Of a stretch of DNA of 64,000 bases, positions 16,740 to 24,404 are shown piece after piece (the first letter of the stretch is position 1; each line of letters starts with the position of its first letter). Both the position numbers and the translations under genes were made by a program. Origin of the DNA: Marinarcus sediminis (GTDB taxonomy: Bacteria > Campylobacterota > Campylobacteria > Campylobacterales > Arcobacteraceae). The notes beneath the pieces were generated by a model. It was not told the DNA's origin. It ran no database searches and was given only the letters and a program-made list of their open reading frames with translations. The stretch covers positions 2,046,001-2,110,000 of the forward strand of contig NZ_CP182357.1 in assembly GCF_048571275.1 (NCBI RefSeq), written 5' to 3'.

Positions 16740-17498
16740 ATAGCATTAAGTAAAAAAATATCGGGAGTGGTTGGTAAAACCAATGCGCAATACGGACTCA
16801 TTAAAGAAGGCGATAAAGTATTGGTTGGATTCAGTGGAGGAAAAGACTCTACTACTCTTTTACACTCTTTAAATCATATTAAAAAAGTGGCACCCTATCA
16901 TTTTGAATTTAAAGCGGTAACGGTAACTTATGGGATGGGTGAAGAAGTTCAGTTTTTAGCAAAACATTGTCAAGAACATGGCATTGAGCATGAAATTATT
17001 GATACCGAAATTTTTGAACTCGCTGGTGAAAAAATCAGAAAAAACTCCTCTTTTTGTTCATTTTTTTCAAGAATGAGAAGAGGGTATTTGTATGGGGTTG
17101 CATTAGAACAAGGGTATAATAAATTGGCATTAGGGCACCATTTAGATGATGCCATAGAATCATTTTTTATGAACTTTTTATACAATGGCGCTATGCGATC
17201 AATGCCACCAATTTATAAAGCTGAAAATGGAATTGAAGTGATACGTCCATTGATTTTTTGTAGAGAAAGACAACTCAAAGCGTTTGCTCAAGCCAATGAA
17301 ATTGCTGTTATTGGGGATGAAGCGTGTCCTGCAATGAGATTTGATATTAAAATGCCTCATGCCAGAGAGAATACAAAAAAATTATTGGAAAAGATGGAAG
17401 AGGAGAACCCTCAAATGTTTATCTCTATGAAAGCAGCATTTATGAATATTCAAACGTCAACATTTTTCCAAAAAGAGTTTTTGGATATAAATGAATGA
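16737..17498 (+). CDS. ttcA: TtcA-type tRNA 2-thiocytidine synthetase
   Basis: 253 residues. PP-loop ATPase that would thiolate C32 of some tRNAs. The ATP loop is SGGKDS at residues 33-38; the helix ALGHHLDDAIESFFMNFLY and RPLIFCRER are as in TtcA. In the E. coli enzyme, as I recall, a CxxC pair and a distal Cys hold a [4Fe-4S] cluster. Here the matching segment is FCSFFSRMRRG: Cys107 is kept, but Phe110 replaces the second Cys; a distal Cys197 is present (EACPAM). So one of three expected ligands is missing unless Cys175 (IFCRER) or a small ligand substitutes. The start is TTG. The stop overlaps the next gene by ATGA. Confidence 0.85.
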   Translation: MIALSKKISGVVGKTNAQYGLIKEGDKVLVGFSGGKDSTTLLHSLNHIKKVAPYHFEFKAVTVTYGMGEEVQFLAKHCQEHGIEHEIIDTEIFELAGEKIRKNSSFCSFFSRMRRGYLYGVALEQGYNKLALGHHLDDAIESFFMNFLYNGAMRSMPPIYKAENGIEVIRPLIFCRERQLKAFAQANEIAVIGDEACPAMRFDIKMPHARENTKKLLEKMEEENPQMFISMKAAFMNIQTSTFFQKEFLDINE

Positions 17499-17959
17499 AA
17501 CTCTTAATCTCTTCATGCTTATTGGGCGAAAACGTAAAATATAATGGTTTGAACAATAAAATTGATTCTGATATTTTTCAATCGATTTTAGCTTCACATA
17601 CGGTTTTTACTTTCTGTCCAGAAATCGAAGGTGGTTTAAGCACGCCTCGTGCTCCTTGTGAAATACAATCTTTTGATCCCTTCTTAATTAAAAACAGTCA
17701 TGGAGATGATGTGACAGCTGAATTCTTAAAAGGGGCAAAAAAAGCTTTGGAATTATGTAAAAATAACAGTATTAGCATCGCACTTTTAAAAGCAAATTCA
17801 CCTTCATGCGGAAATGAAAAAGTATATGATGGCACTTTTAAAGGGAAGTTAATTGAACAAAGTGGCGTAACTGCACAATTTCTACTTAAAAATGGTATTC
17901 AAGTTTTTAATGAAAATCAACTCAAAGAACTAAATAAAGCGCTTCACCAACTGAGATAG
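17495..17959 (+). CDS. DUF523 family protein
   Basis: 154 residues of the DUF523 family, recognised by ISSCLLGENVKYNG at the start, CPEIEGGLSTPRAP, and LLKANSPSCGNEKVYDGTF. The conserved Cys residues (8, 42, 54 and one near 107) suggest metal or cluster binding, but the family function is unknown. Its ATG lies in the ATGA overlap with ttcA, so the two are translationally coupled; partnership with a thiolation enzyme would be a reasonable inference. The 3' end overlaps the convergent trxC by 30 bases. Confidence 0.85.
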   Translation: MKLLISSCLLGENVKYNGLNNKIDSDIFQSILASHTVFTFCPEIEGGLSTPRAPCEIQSFDPFLIKNSHGDDVTAEFLKGAKKALELCKNNSISIALLKANSPSCGNEKVYDGTFKGKLIEQSGVTAQFLLKNGIQVFNENQLKELNKALHQLR

Positions 17960-18361
17960 GTTTGTTTCATCCATTGCACCAGATACTCGATGAACTTCAA
18001 CACCATTTTGATAGATAATCAAAGTTGGAATAGAGCGTATATTGTAGGTTGCTCCTAAGTTTTGTTCTTGTTCTGTATTGACTTTGGCAAATCGTGCTTT
18101 CAGAGGAAATTGTGCACTGACTTTTTCAAACACCGGTCCCATCATTTTACAAGGTCCACACCAAGGAGCCCAAAAATCTACAACAACGGGAAGGTCTGAA
18201 TTTACAACGGCATTATCAAAACTCAGTTCAGTCAGTTCAAATGGTTTTGTGTCAAGCAGTGAATGTTTGCATTGCCCACAATTGGCTTTGGCATAACTCT
18301 CTTTTTTGGGTATGAAATTGACACTGTGGCATGATGCACATACGACTTTGATTTTATCCAT
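17930..18361 (-). CDS. trxC: Thioredoxin 2 (TrxC-like)
   Basis: 143-residue cytoplasmic disulfide reductase. An N-terminal zinc ribbon (Cys8-x-x-Cys11 and Cys28-x-x-Cys31) precedes the thioredoxin fold with the active site WAPWCGPCK (Cys68, Cys71) and cis-Pro in SIPTL. The zinc module plus length (139 in E. coli) separate it from TrxA. It is 3 bases downstream of the small motility-associated gene on the same strand and overlaps the convergent DUF523 gene. Confidence 0.93.
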   Translation of the reverse strand: MDKIKVVCASCHSVNFIPKKESYAKANCGQCKHSLLDTKPFELTELSFDNAVVNSDLPVVVDFWAPWCGPCKMMGPVFEKVSAQFPLKARFAKVNTEQEQNLGATYNIRSIPTLIIYQNGVEVHRVSGAMDETNLSQLVKRFI

Positions 18362-18364
18362 ATT

Positions 18365-18613
18365 TTAAGCCTTTATATTTAAAAGAATATCAGAGATTTC
18401 ATTTTGTGTTTTAATGGCATTCCCATTGGCTTCATAGGTGATGGTTGCAGTTAATTGCGACGTAATGGCATCGATTAACTCTTGGGATGCACCTTGTGTT
18501 TCTGGACTGGCAACGGCATTTGAAACCTGAGCAATCATTTGTGCGGATTGATCCACTTGTACTTGTGCAGCTACCATTGCATTTAGACTGCTCATGGCAT
18601 TATTGATTTGCAT
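18365..18613 (-). CDS. YjfB-like putative motility protein
   Basis: 82 residues, Ala/Gln/Asn-rich and wholly helical: MQINNAMSSLNAMVAAQVQV followed by a heptad-like helix with AQMIAQVSNAVAS. This resembles the short YjfB/putative motility protein family, which is found beside flagellar genes but has no known role. A GAGA/AGGAGA box lies just before the ATG, inside the preceding protease-like gene, with which it overlaps by 14 bases. The amphipathic helices recall flagellar axial proteins. Confidence 0.65.
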   Translation of the reverse strand: MQINNAMSSLNAMVAAQVQVDQSAQMIAQVSNAVASPETQGASQELIDAITSQLTATITYEANGNAIKTQNEISDILLNIKA

Positions 18614-19094
18614 TGGAATCTCCTTTGAGCTGTAAGAGCATTTTGTTTAAAACAGCTGTGCGTGCAATTTGTGCATCAGCGCCGCTTAAATTATTGGGTG
18701 CGGAGGCTGCATTTTGCAGTTGATTGAGTTTAAACGCTGCTGCTTTTTCATCTTTAGGTATGGAGGTCTCTAATCTGACACTTCCACCTACGGCGTAAAG
18801 TTTACCATCTGGTCCTGTTTGATAATTGTACTGTATGGCAGAGGTTGTGGCAGCACCACTTGAAGCATGAGCTTGTTCGTGTGCACGTACTTGCGAGTCA
18901 CTGTTTTTAAATTTTTGTAATACTCTTTGATAATCGTTTGCATCAAGATTTTTTGGCACGCCTGATGCTTCAATAGAATCAACTTTGTCATAACTTGATT
19001 TTTGTTCTTCAGCGTCTATCTTAGCTAACTGTGCATATTTTTCAGCCAGTTTTGCATAAATTGCGCTTGAAGATTGATATCTATTTACCCACAT
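18600..19094 (-). CDS. SprA-like putative metalloprotease
   Basis: 164 residues. After a helical, Ala/Lys-rich N-terminus, the zincin-like motif His72-Glu-Gln-Ala-His76 occurs in VRAHEQAHAS, followed by YNYQTGPDGKLYAVGGSVRL and a KLNQLQNAA helix. That combination is the hallmark of the SprA-related family, called a putative metalloprotease in Campylobacter. No signal peptide. ATG at 19094; upstream lies TATGCTAGAAT, a fair extended -10. It is joined by overlap to the YjfB-like gene, pointing to a shared motility-related job. Confidence 0.8.
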   Translation of the reverse strand: MWVNRYQSSSAIYAKLAEKYAQLAKIDAEEQKSSYDKVDSIEASGVPKNLDANDYQRVLQKFKNSDSQVRAHEQAHASSGAATTSAIQYNYQTGPDGKLYAVGGSVRLETSIPKDEKAAAFKLNQLQNAASAPNNLSGADAQIARTAVLNKMLLQLKGDSNANQ

Positions 19095-19196
19095 ATACGC
19101 TCTTTTTTCTAATATACTTTAAATTCTAGCATAAGATATTAAAAATAAAATTAGTATCAAAAATTAGTTGGAGAAAGAGAAGTGTATTGATGGGTT

Positions 19197-19225
19197 AAAA
19201 CAGATAGATTTTCTCTATCTGTTTT
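19197..19225. terminator. Hairpin downstream of sulP
   Basis: AAAACAGATAGA and its perfect complement (12 bp) around a 5-base loop, directly after the stop codon of the SulP gene on the - strand. Confidence 0.75.
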
Positions 19226-19228
19226 AGT

Positions 19229-20773
19229 TTAATAATCGATGGCAACTTTATATTTTGGATCATCTTCTGTGTATTCACAAAAAGGACCAGCATCTTTTAA
19301 TATTTGTTTACAATCTTCACTTAGATGTCTGATTCTAAGACTCTTTCCTGCTTCTTTATATTTTTTGGTAATTGCGTCAATGGCTTCTACACCTGATATG
19401 TCAACAACTCTGGCATCCTTAAAGTCTAAAATAACATTTTTTGGGTCATGCTTTAAATCAAAAAGTTCAAAAAATGAGGTGGTTGAACCAAAAAACAAAG
19501 GACCATCAAATTCATATATTTTGGTATTGGCACCATCAGAGTAGACTCGTGAACGTACTTTTGAGTGTTTCCAAGCAAAGACCAGTGCTGAGATGATAAT
19601 ACCTGTAATAACAGCAATGGCTAAATCTGCAAAAATAGTAATAATCGTTACTGAAATTAAAACAAACTTATCTGAGTTTGGCATGTATCGTATACGGTTG
19701 CCACTCTCCCACTCAAACGTTCCAATAGACACCATAAACATGATTCCTACTAAAACAGCAACGGGAATCATAGCAATGTATCCTGAGAGTGATACCACAA
19801 ATAAAATCAATAAAATTGAAGCAGTAAAAGAAGAGAGTCGTCCCCATCCACCATTACTAAAATTGATGATAGATTGACCAATCATTGCACAACCTGCCAT
19901 TCCTCCAAAGAAACCACAAGCAATATTCCCTGTTCCTTGTGCAATACACTCTTGGTTCCCACTGCCTCGCTTTCCACCCATTTCATCCAAAACTGAAAGA
20001 GTAAGAAGTGATTCAATCATTCCCACAAGGGCAACTAAGATAGAGTAAGGAAGTACAGTAATAATTGAGTCAAAATTAATGTGCAAAGTTGGGATGGCAA
20101 AAACTGGGAAGTTTCCTGAAATATCAGCCAAATCACCCACTCTTTTGGTGTCTAAATCTAAACCAATGACCACCAAGGAAATTACAATGATTGCTGTTAA
20201 ACCAGCAGGTACTGCTTTTGAAATTTTTGGAAAGTATTGCACAATCATCATAGTAGCAATGACAAGCACATACATGATTAATCCTTCCCCTTTAAAAAGA
20301 GGAAATTGTGCCATTGCAATGACAATGGCCAAGCCATTAACAAAACCATACATGGCAGGTTGGGGAACAAGTCGAATGAGTTTTCCCATTCTAAAAACAC
20401 CCGTTAAAACTTGAAAAATCCCTGCTAATATGGTGGCAAGTAAAATGTATTGAAGAATATAATTGGACAATTCACCACTGTTGCTTAAATTTTCTAAACT
20501 ATTTGGAGGGAGTGCTTCTTTAACTTTTATTCCAAGTCCAACTAAAACAACAGCAACGGCACCTGTCGCTCCTGAAATCATGCCCGCTTTTCCACCAATG
20601 ATGGCGGTTATTAAACCAAGAATAAATGCCGTGTATAACCCCACTAAGGGAGAGACACCTGCAATAATTGAAAATGCTATTGCTTCAGGTACCAATGCAA
20701 CGGCAACAACAATTCCTGATAAAATATCGTTTTTGGCACTTGAGCCAATGAGTGTGTCTTTAATGTTTAACAA
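19229..20773 (-). CDS. SulP family anion transporter (first copy)
   Basis: 514 residues. Inner-membrane anion transporter with about 12 helices and a cytoplasmic C-terminal STAS domain (VILDFKDARVVDISGVEAID). The family signature is near the N-terminus: ALVPEAIAFSIIAGVSPLVGLYTAF. Substrate could be sulfate, bicarbonate or another anion; not readable here. I choose TTG at 20773, which has AAAGGG 9 bases upstream, over the frame opening at 20812. The gene is single, with its own terminator, and divergent from the diguanylate cyclase with about 115 bases between. Confidence 0.9.
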   Translation of the reverse strand: MLNIKDTLIGSSAKNDILSGIVVAVALVPEAIAFSIIAGVSPLVGLYTAFILGLITAIIGGKAGMISGATGAVAVVLVGLGIKVKEALPPNSLENLSNSGELSNYILQYILLATILAGIFQVLTGVFRMGKLIRLVPQPAMYGFVNGLAIVIAMAQFPLFKGEGLIMYVLVIATMMIVQYFPKISKAVPAGLTAIIVISLVVIGLDLDTKRVGDLADISGNFPVFAIPTLHINFDSIITVLPYSILVALVGMIESLLTLSVLDEMGGKRGSGNQECIAQGTGNIACGFFGGMAGCAMIGQSIINFSNGGWGRLSSFTASILLILFVVSLSGYIAMIPVAVLVGIMFMVSIGTFEWESGNRIRYMPNSDKFVLISVTIITIFADLAIAVITGIIISALVFAWKHSKVRSRVYSDGANTKIYEFDGPLFFGSTTSFFELFDLKHDPKNVILDFKDARVVDISGVEAIDAITKKYKEAGKSLRIRHLSEDCKQILKDAGPFCEYTEDDPKYKVAIDY

Positions 20774-20877
20774 GATTTTAAACCCTTTCTGCGTAAAGCG
20801 CGATTTTATCACATTATGAATTAAATCTAATTAAATCATGAAGATGAAAAGAGTGACAAAATTCAAGATATTTTAGA

Positions 20878-20890
20878 TATAATTTTTCAA
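20878..20890 (+). promoter_or_regulatory. -10 box directly before the cyclase start (leaderless transcript likely)
   Basis: GATATAATTTTTCAATG: TATAAT ends 6 bases before the ATG at 20890, so transcription should start at or next to the start codon. No ribosome binding site is present. Confidence 0.55.
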
Positions 20891-21981
20891 TGAAGAAAAC
20901 GATATTAAACTCTACGACTTTTAGGCTGGCTGTTCTATTTTTTATAATAGTGGCAACTTTTATAGGTACAACCTTTATTTTTTCATCTCAAATTGACAAA
21001 TTAAAAACTCAAATTGATAATATCTATTTTGGTAACTTTGTTCCTGTCTTAAAACTTCAAACCATTATTGACACCTACAAAGATATGATTATATGTTTGG
21101 AAGATAAAAAATGCAATATTCAAAATGATCAAAAGAAAATCGAAAAAAATTGGGAGTACTATTTTAACAGTTATAAAACCCAAAGTGAAAGAGTGGTTGT
21201 CGATGATATTAACAGTGATATTCTACACTCTTTTGAAAAACCAAACAGTAAATATCTTATTAAAACCATTAAAAAAATCAATTTTTTAATTGATTATGAG
21301 ATAGAAGCAGCTTATAAACAAAGAAAAGATTTTTTACAAAAATATGCCGATATGAAAGATTATTTGCTTTATAGTTTTATTATTTTAAGTATCTTCTCTT
21401 TTGGGACCATTTTATATATTTTAGTTGGTATATTTAAAAAAGATTCACAATTAACGGTTTTAAATAAACAGTATAAACTTGATGCCATTACCGATGGTAT
21501 GACCACGTTATACAATAGAAATTACTTTGATACAGTGTTTGATAACTTGCCTTTTATCTCCAATGAAAACAATTGGCAAAGTGCCTTTATTATGGTGGAT
21601 ATTGATTTCTTTAAACAATATAACGACACCTATGGTCATGACATGGGCGATGAAACACTCAAAAGTGTTGCAATGGTTTTGAAAAATTACTTTGACAAGG
21701 AGTATGAATATGTTTTTAGGCTTGGGGGAGAAGAGTTTGGGGTGGTTTTATTTAATACCAATAAAAAAATCTTGGAACACTGTTTAAAAGATATCAATCA
21801 TGCCGTTGTAGATTTACATATTGAACACAAAAACAGCAAAGTATTGGACGTAGTTTCTGTCTCAATGGGGGCCATTATTTATGAAGCACATACGCATATA
21901 TCAGGGAATAGGCTCTATAAACTTGCCGATGAGAATCTGTATAAATCTAAACAGAGTGGAAGAAACAAATACACAATTTAA
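20890..21981 (+). CDS. Membrane diguanylate cyclase (GGDEF)
   Basis: 363 residues. Two membrane helices (about 12-31 and 157-181) flank a ~125-residue periplasmic sensor that I do not recognise, followed by a GGDEF domain (residues about 198-363) that would make cyclic di-GMP. The active-site loop is Gly-Gly-Glu-Glu-Phe at 279-283, and the metal-binding stretch is MVDIDFFKQYNDTYGHDMGD, so it should be active. The inhibitory site RxxD is changed to Lys270-Glu-Tyr-Glu273, so product inhibition may be weak. The gene seems to be leaderless. It is followed 12 bases later by pssA. Confidence 0.92.
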   Translation: MKKTILNSTTFRLAVLFFIIVATFIGTTFIFSSQIDKLKTQIDNIYFGNFVPVLKLQTIIDTYKDMIICLEDKKCNIQNDQKKIEKNWEYYFNSYKTQSERVVVDDINSDILHSFEKPNSKYLIKTIKKINFLIDYEIEAAYKQRKDFLQKYADMKDYLLYSFIILSIFSFGTILYILVGIFKKDSQLTVLNKQYKLDAITDGMTTLYNRNYFDTVFDNLPFISNENNWQSAFIMVDIDFFKQYNDTYGHDMGDETLKSVAMVLKNYFDKEYEYVFRLGGEEFGVVLFNTNKKILEHCLKDINHAVVDLHIEHKNSKVLDVVSVSMGAIIYEAHTHISGNRLYKLADENLYKSKQSGRNKYTI

Positions 21982-21993
21982 CAAAGGAAATCA

Positions 21994-22551
21994 ATGGATT
22001 TTTTATTTAACAAAGAAAATCATTTTAACTTGGCTAATTTAGCCACATTTTTTAATATTGCATCGGGAATTCTTGCAATATATTTTTTAACCCACGGTGA
22101 GTTTTTTGGTGCAGCTTTATTCGCTTGGTTGGGTGGAGCTTTTGATATAATTGATGGCAAAATTGCACGAAAATATGGTCTTTCAACAGAGTTTGGTGTT
22201 CAACTTGACTCGTTTGCAGATTTTTTATCTTTTGTTGTTGTTCCCTCAATGTTTATCTTTTTTGCAGTTTTTGATGGCATGGAGTTGGAATTAAACACAC
22301 TTTTTATAGCCTTTACTTTTATCTATTATGTTATATCTGGATTAAGACGATTGATTCAGTTTAACATCAATGCTCATATTGGTGAAGTTGAAAAATATTT
22401 TACAGGAGTTCCCACTCCTTTAGGTGCCATTCTTTTATGGATTGTCTATTTAATTTGGTTGACAGGATACGTAAATGAGTACGTTGTTTTGGTTGCGATG
22501 ATTGTAATAGGCTATCTGCTTAACTCAAAAATTAAAATTCCTCATCCTTAA
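21994..22551 (+). CDS. pssA: CDP-diacylglycerol-serine O-phosphatidyltransferase
   Basis: 185-residue inner-membrane enzyme making phosphatidylserine, precursor of phosphatidylethanolamine. The CDP-alcohol phosphotransferase signature is complete: DGKIARKYG, then GVQLDSFADF, with all four Asp residues in place. Five or six membrane helices. The length is close to the short Bacillus-type enzyme. Substrate is inferred from NLATFFNIASG at the N-terminus and the family; a phosphatidylglycerol-phosphate synthase is the main alternative. AAAGGA box 6 bases before ATG. Confidence 0.85.
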   Translation: MDFLFNKENHFNLANLATFFNIASGILAIYFLTHGEFFGAALFAWLGGAFDIIDGKIARKYGLSTEFGVQLDSFADFLSFVVVPSMFIFFAVFDGMELELNTLFIAFTFIYYVISGLRRLIQFNINAHIGEVEKYFTGVPTPLGAILLWIVYLIWLTGYVNEYVVLVAMIVIGYLLNSKIKIPHP

Positions 22552-22554
22552 AAT

Positions 22555-23460
22555 ATGCAAGAAGTTATTTCTATTGATTTGGGTTCGAACTCTTTTAGGG
22601 TGTTAAAATATGATTTTAGCAATCATGAAATTTTAGATGATTTTCATGAAGTGGTTGGCATGGCAGATGGTTTAATCAAAAGTGGTTTTATTTCCAATGA
22701 GGCACAAAACCGAGTGATTGCTGCCATTAAAAAAGCTTCAAAACTTTTAGATTTTGAACCCAAAAATGCCGTTTGTGTAACTACTGCTGCGATGAGAATT
22801 GCAAGTAATAATCAAGAAGTACTTAAGAAGTTTAAAGAAGAAACTGGAGCAATATTTAAAATTATCGATGGAGATGAAGAAGCGAGATTAACTCTGCTTG
22901 CCATAAAATATGCTTTAAAAAGAGAAAAGATAAAAAGTGAAAAGTTTATTGTTTTAGATATTGGTGGTGGTTCTACAGAAATTATCATCCACAATAAAGA
23001 TGAATTTTTTGCAAAAAGTTTTCCTTTTGGAATTGTTACTCTTACACAAAAGCATAATGATATAATTAAAGTTCAAGAAGAGTTACACGCATTGAAAAAG
23101 GAGATTAAAACCTATTTGGCTCATTTGAATATGGATTTATCTCAATATACCTTTGTTGCAACTGCGGGAACACCCACAACTGTTGCTGCAGTTAAATTGG
23201 GGTTGGATGCATATGCGTATGATAAAAACCGTATAAACGGTACAAAAGTCTTTATGTCAGATTTACAAGATGTTTTAGAACTGTTTCAAAAAAAACCCAT
23301 AGAAGAGTTGACTCAACTTGTTGGAAAAGGCAGAGTTGAGTTTATTGAAGTAGGGATTTTGATTTATAAAACTATTTTTGAAGTATTGAATAAAAACGAG
23401 TCCATCGTTTTTGACGATGGACTACGAGAAGGTGTAGCGATTAATCACTTTTTACGATAA
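22555..23460 (+). CDS. Ppx/GppA family phosphatase
   Basis: 301-residue ASKHA-fold phosphatase acting on polyphosphate or pppGpp. The two ATPase-like loops are present: SIDLGSNSFRVLKYDF at the N-terminus and LDIGGGSTEIII at about 140-150, with TAGTPTT near 200. The helical HD-type C-terminal domain of long exopolyphosphatases is absent, so this is a short form. It starts 3 bases after pssA and its last 9 bases overlap the convergent flagellin-like gene. Confidence 0.88.
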   Translation: MQEVISIDLGSNSFRVLKYDFSNHEILDDFHEVVGMADGLIKSGFISNEAQNRVIAAIKKASKLLDFEPKNAVCVTTAAMRIASNNQEVLKKFKEETGAIFKIIDGDEEARLTLLAIKYALKREKIKSEKFIVLDIGGGSTEIIIHNKDEFFAKSFPFGIVTLTQKHNDIIKVQEELHALKKEIKTYLAHLNMDLSQYTFVATAGTPTTVAAVKLGLDAYAYDKNRINGTKVFMSDLQDVLELFQKKPIEELTQLVGKGRVEFIEVGILIYKTIFEVLNKNESIVFDDGLREGVAINHFLR

Positions 23461-24255
23461 GAGCCTTATGCTTTGTGTTTGAACGGTATTGGCTTGTGAT
23501 GAGACTAAAAATCCAAGTTGTGATGTAACATTTGTTTTGGAAAAGTCTAGCGCCTCTTTCCCAAAGTTAACATTATTTGAAATGGCATTGGAATTGTAAG
23601 CATTGATTTGTTCTTGGATGGTATCTCTGGCAACCGTTTCAATGTTTTTTTCAATGTTTTTTAACTCTTTTGATGCATTTCCAATCTTTTGAGCATTTTC
23701 ATTTACTGTTGATAAAAACTCTTCATTTCCCAATTTTGTTGCAACATCATTTCGACTGAATGAAATTTTTAATTGATTTGATATATTCGCTGTATTGGGC
23801 AATTCAATTGAAAAATCTGCATTGGGTGTTGTTATGTTTAAATATTGATCCTCGGCTGCTTGATTTAATAATGTTTTATTGTTAAACTTTGTTGTGTCTG
23901 CTGTTTGTTTAAATTCACCAATAAGAGTCTTTATTTCATCTTTAATGGTAGCTTTGTCTTGAGCGGTTGTGTCATCTGACTTAATCGTTTCAAGTTTTAC
24001 TGCAATGGTATTTAATATCTCTTCTTGTTTATCCAAACCATTTTGGGCAATTTTTGTTGTTGCAATGCCTTCATTAAGTGCTTTTATAGAAAGAGAGAGT
24101 GCATTTCTCTCAACTTTATTTGCTTCACTAATCGTTACATTTGAAGCATCTTTTTCATTTGATTGAACTTTAGAATTTGATTGAACACCTTGTGTGTTTT
24201 GTTGTGAAACAGAGCCGAGATTATTAATATTACTGTTAATGCTACTTACATCCAT
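23452..24255 (-). CDS. Flagellin-like protein, non-canonical
   Basis: 267 residues. A disordered Ser/Asn/Gln N-terminus (about 40 residues) is followed by a flagellin-type N-terminal helix (NALSLSIKALNEGIATTKIA) and a short variable middle. The end resembles the conserved flagellin C-terminus: NFGKEALDFSKTNVTSQLGF and then SSQANTVQTQSIRLLS, as in the usual SQANQ...RLL ending. It lacks the start sequence typical of filament flagellins (which begin near the conserved helix), so it may be a minor filament or cap-region protein, or secreted. TAGGAG box before ATG. No clear sigma-28 or sigma-54 promoter was seen upstream. Confidence 0.7.
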   Translation of the reverse strand: MDVSSINSNINNLGSVSQQNTQGVQSNSKVQSNEKDASNVTISEANKVERNALSLSIKALNEGIATTKIAQNGLDKQEEILNTIAVKLETIKSDDTTAQDKATIKDEIKTLIGEFKQTADTTKFNNKTLLNQAAEDQYLNITTPNADFSIELPNTANISNQLKISFSRNDVATKLGNEEFLSTVNENAQKIGNASKELKNIEKNIETVARDTIQEQINAYNSNAISNNVNFGKEALDFSKTNVTSQLGFLVSSQANTVQTQSIRLLS

Positions 24256-24404
24256 ACAAAGCTCCTATTAAATCTAATTTGACCTATTATATGCAAATAA
24301 GGATAAAATAAATATAAAACCAATTATCTAATTTTCTTATATTAAAGTTTAATTAATTGAAAGTTAAGTAAAATGCAAAATTATTTTATTACGGAGATAT
24401 TATT

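Noticed and set aside
19229..20773. The two SulP genes as a recent duplication
   Set aside because: Their proteins differ clearly in N-terminal signature and STAS sequence, so they are distant paralogues or separate subfamilies.
24256..24404. Sigma-54 or sigma-28 promoter before the flagellin-like gene
   Set aside because: No GG-N10-GC element and no clear TAAAG...GCCGATAA were found; only A/T-rich sequence and a TAGGAG binding site.
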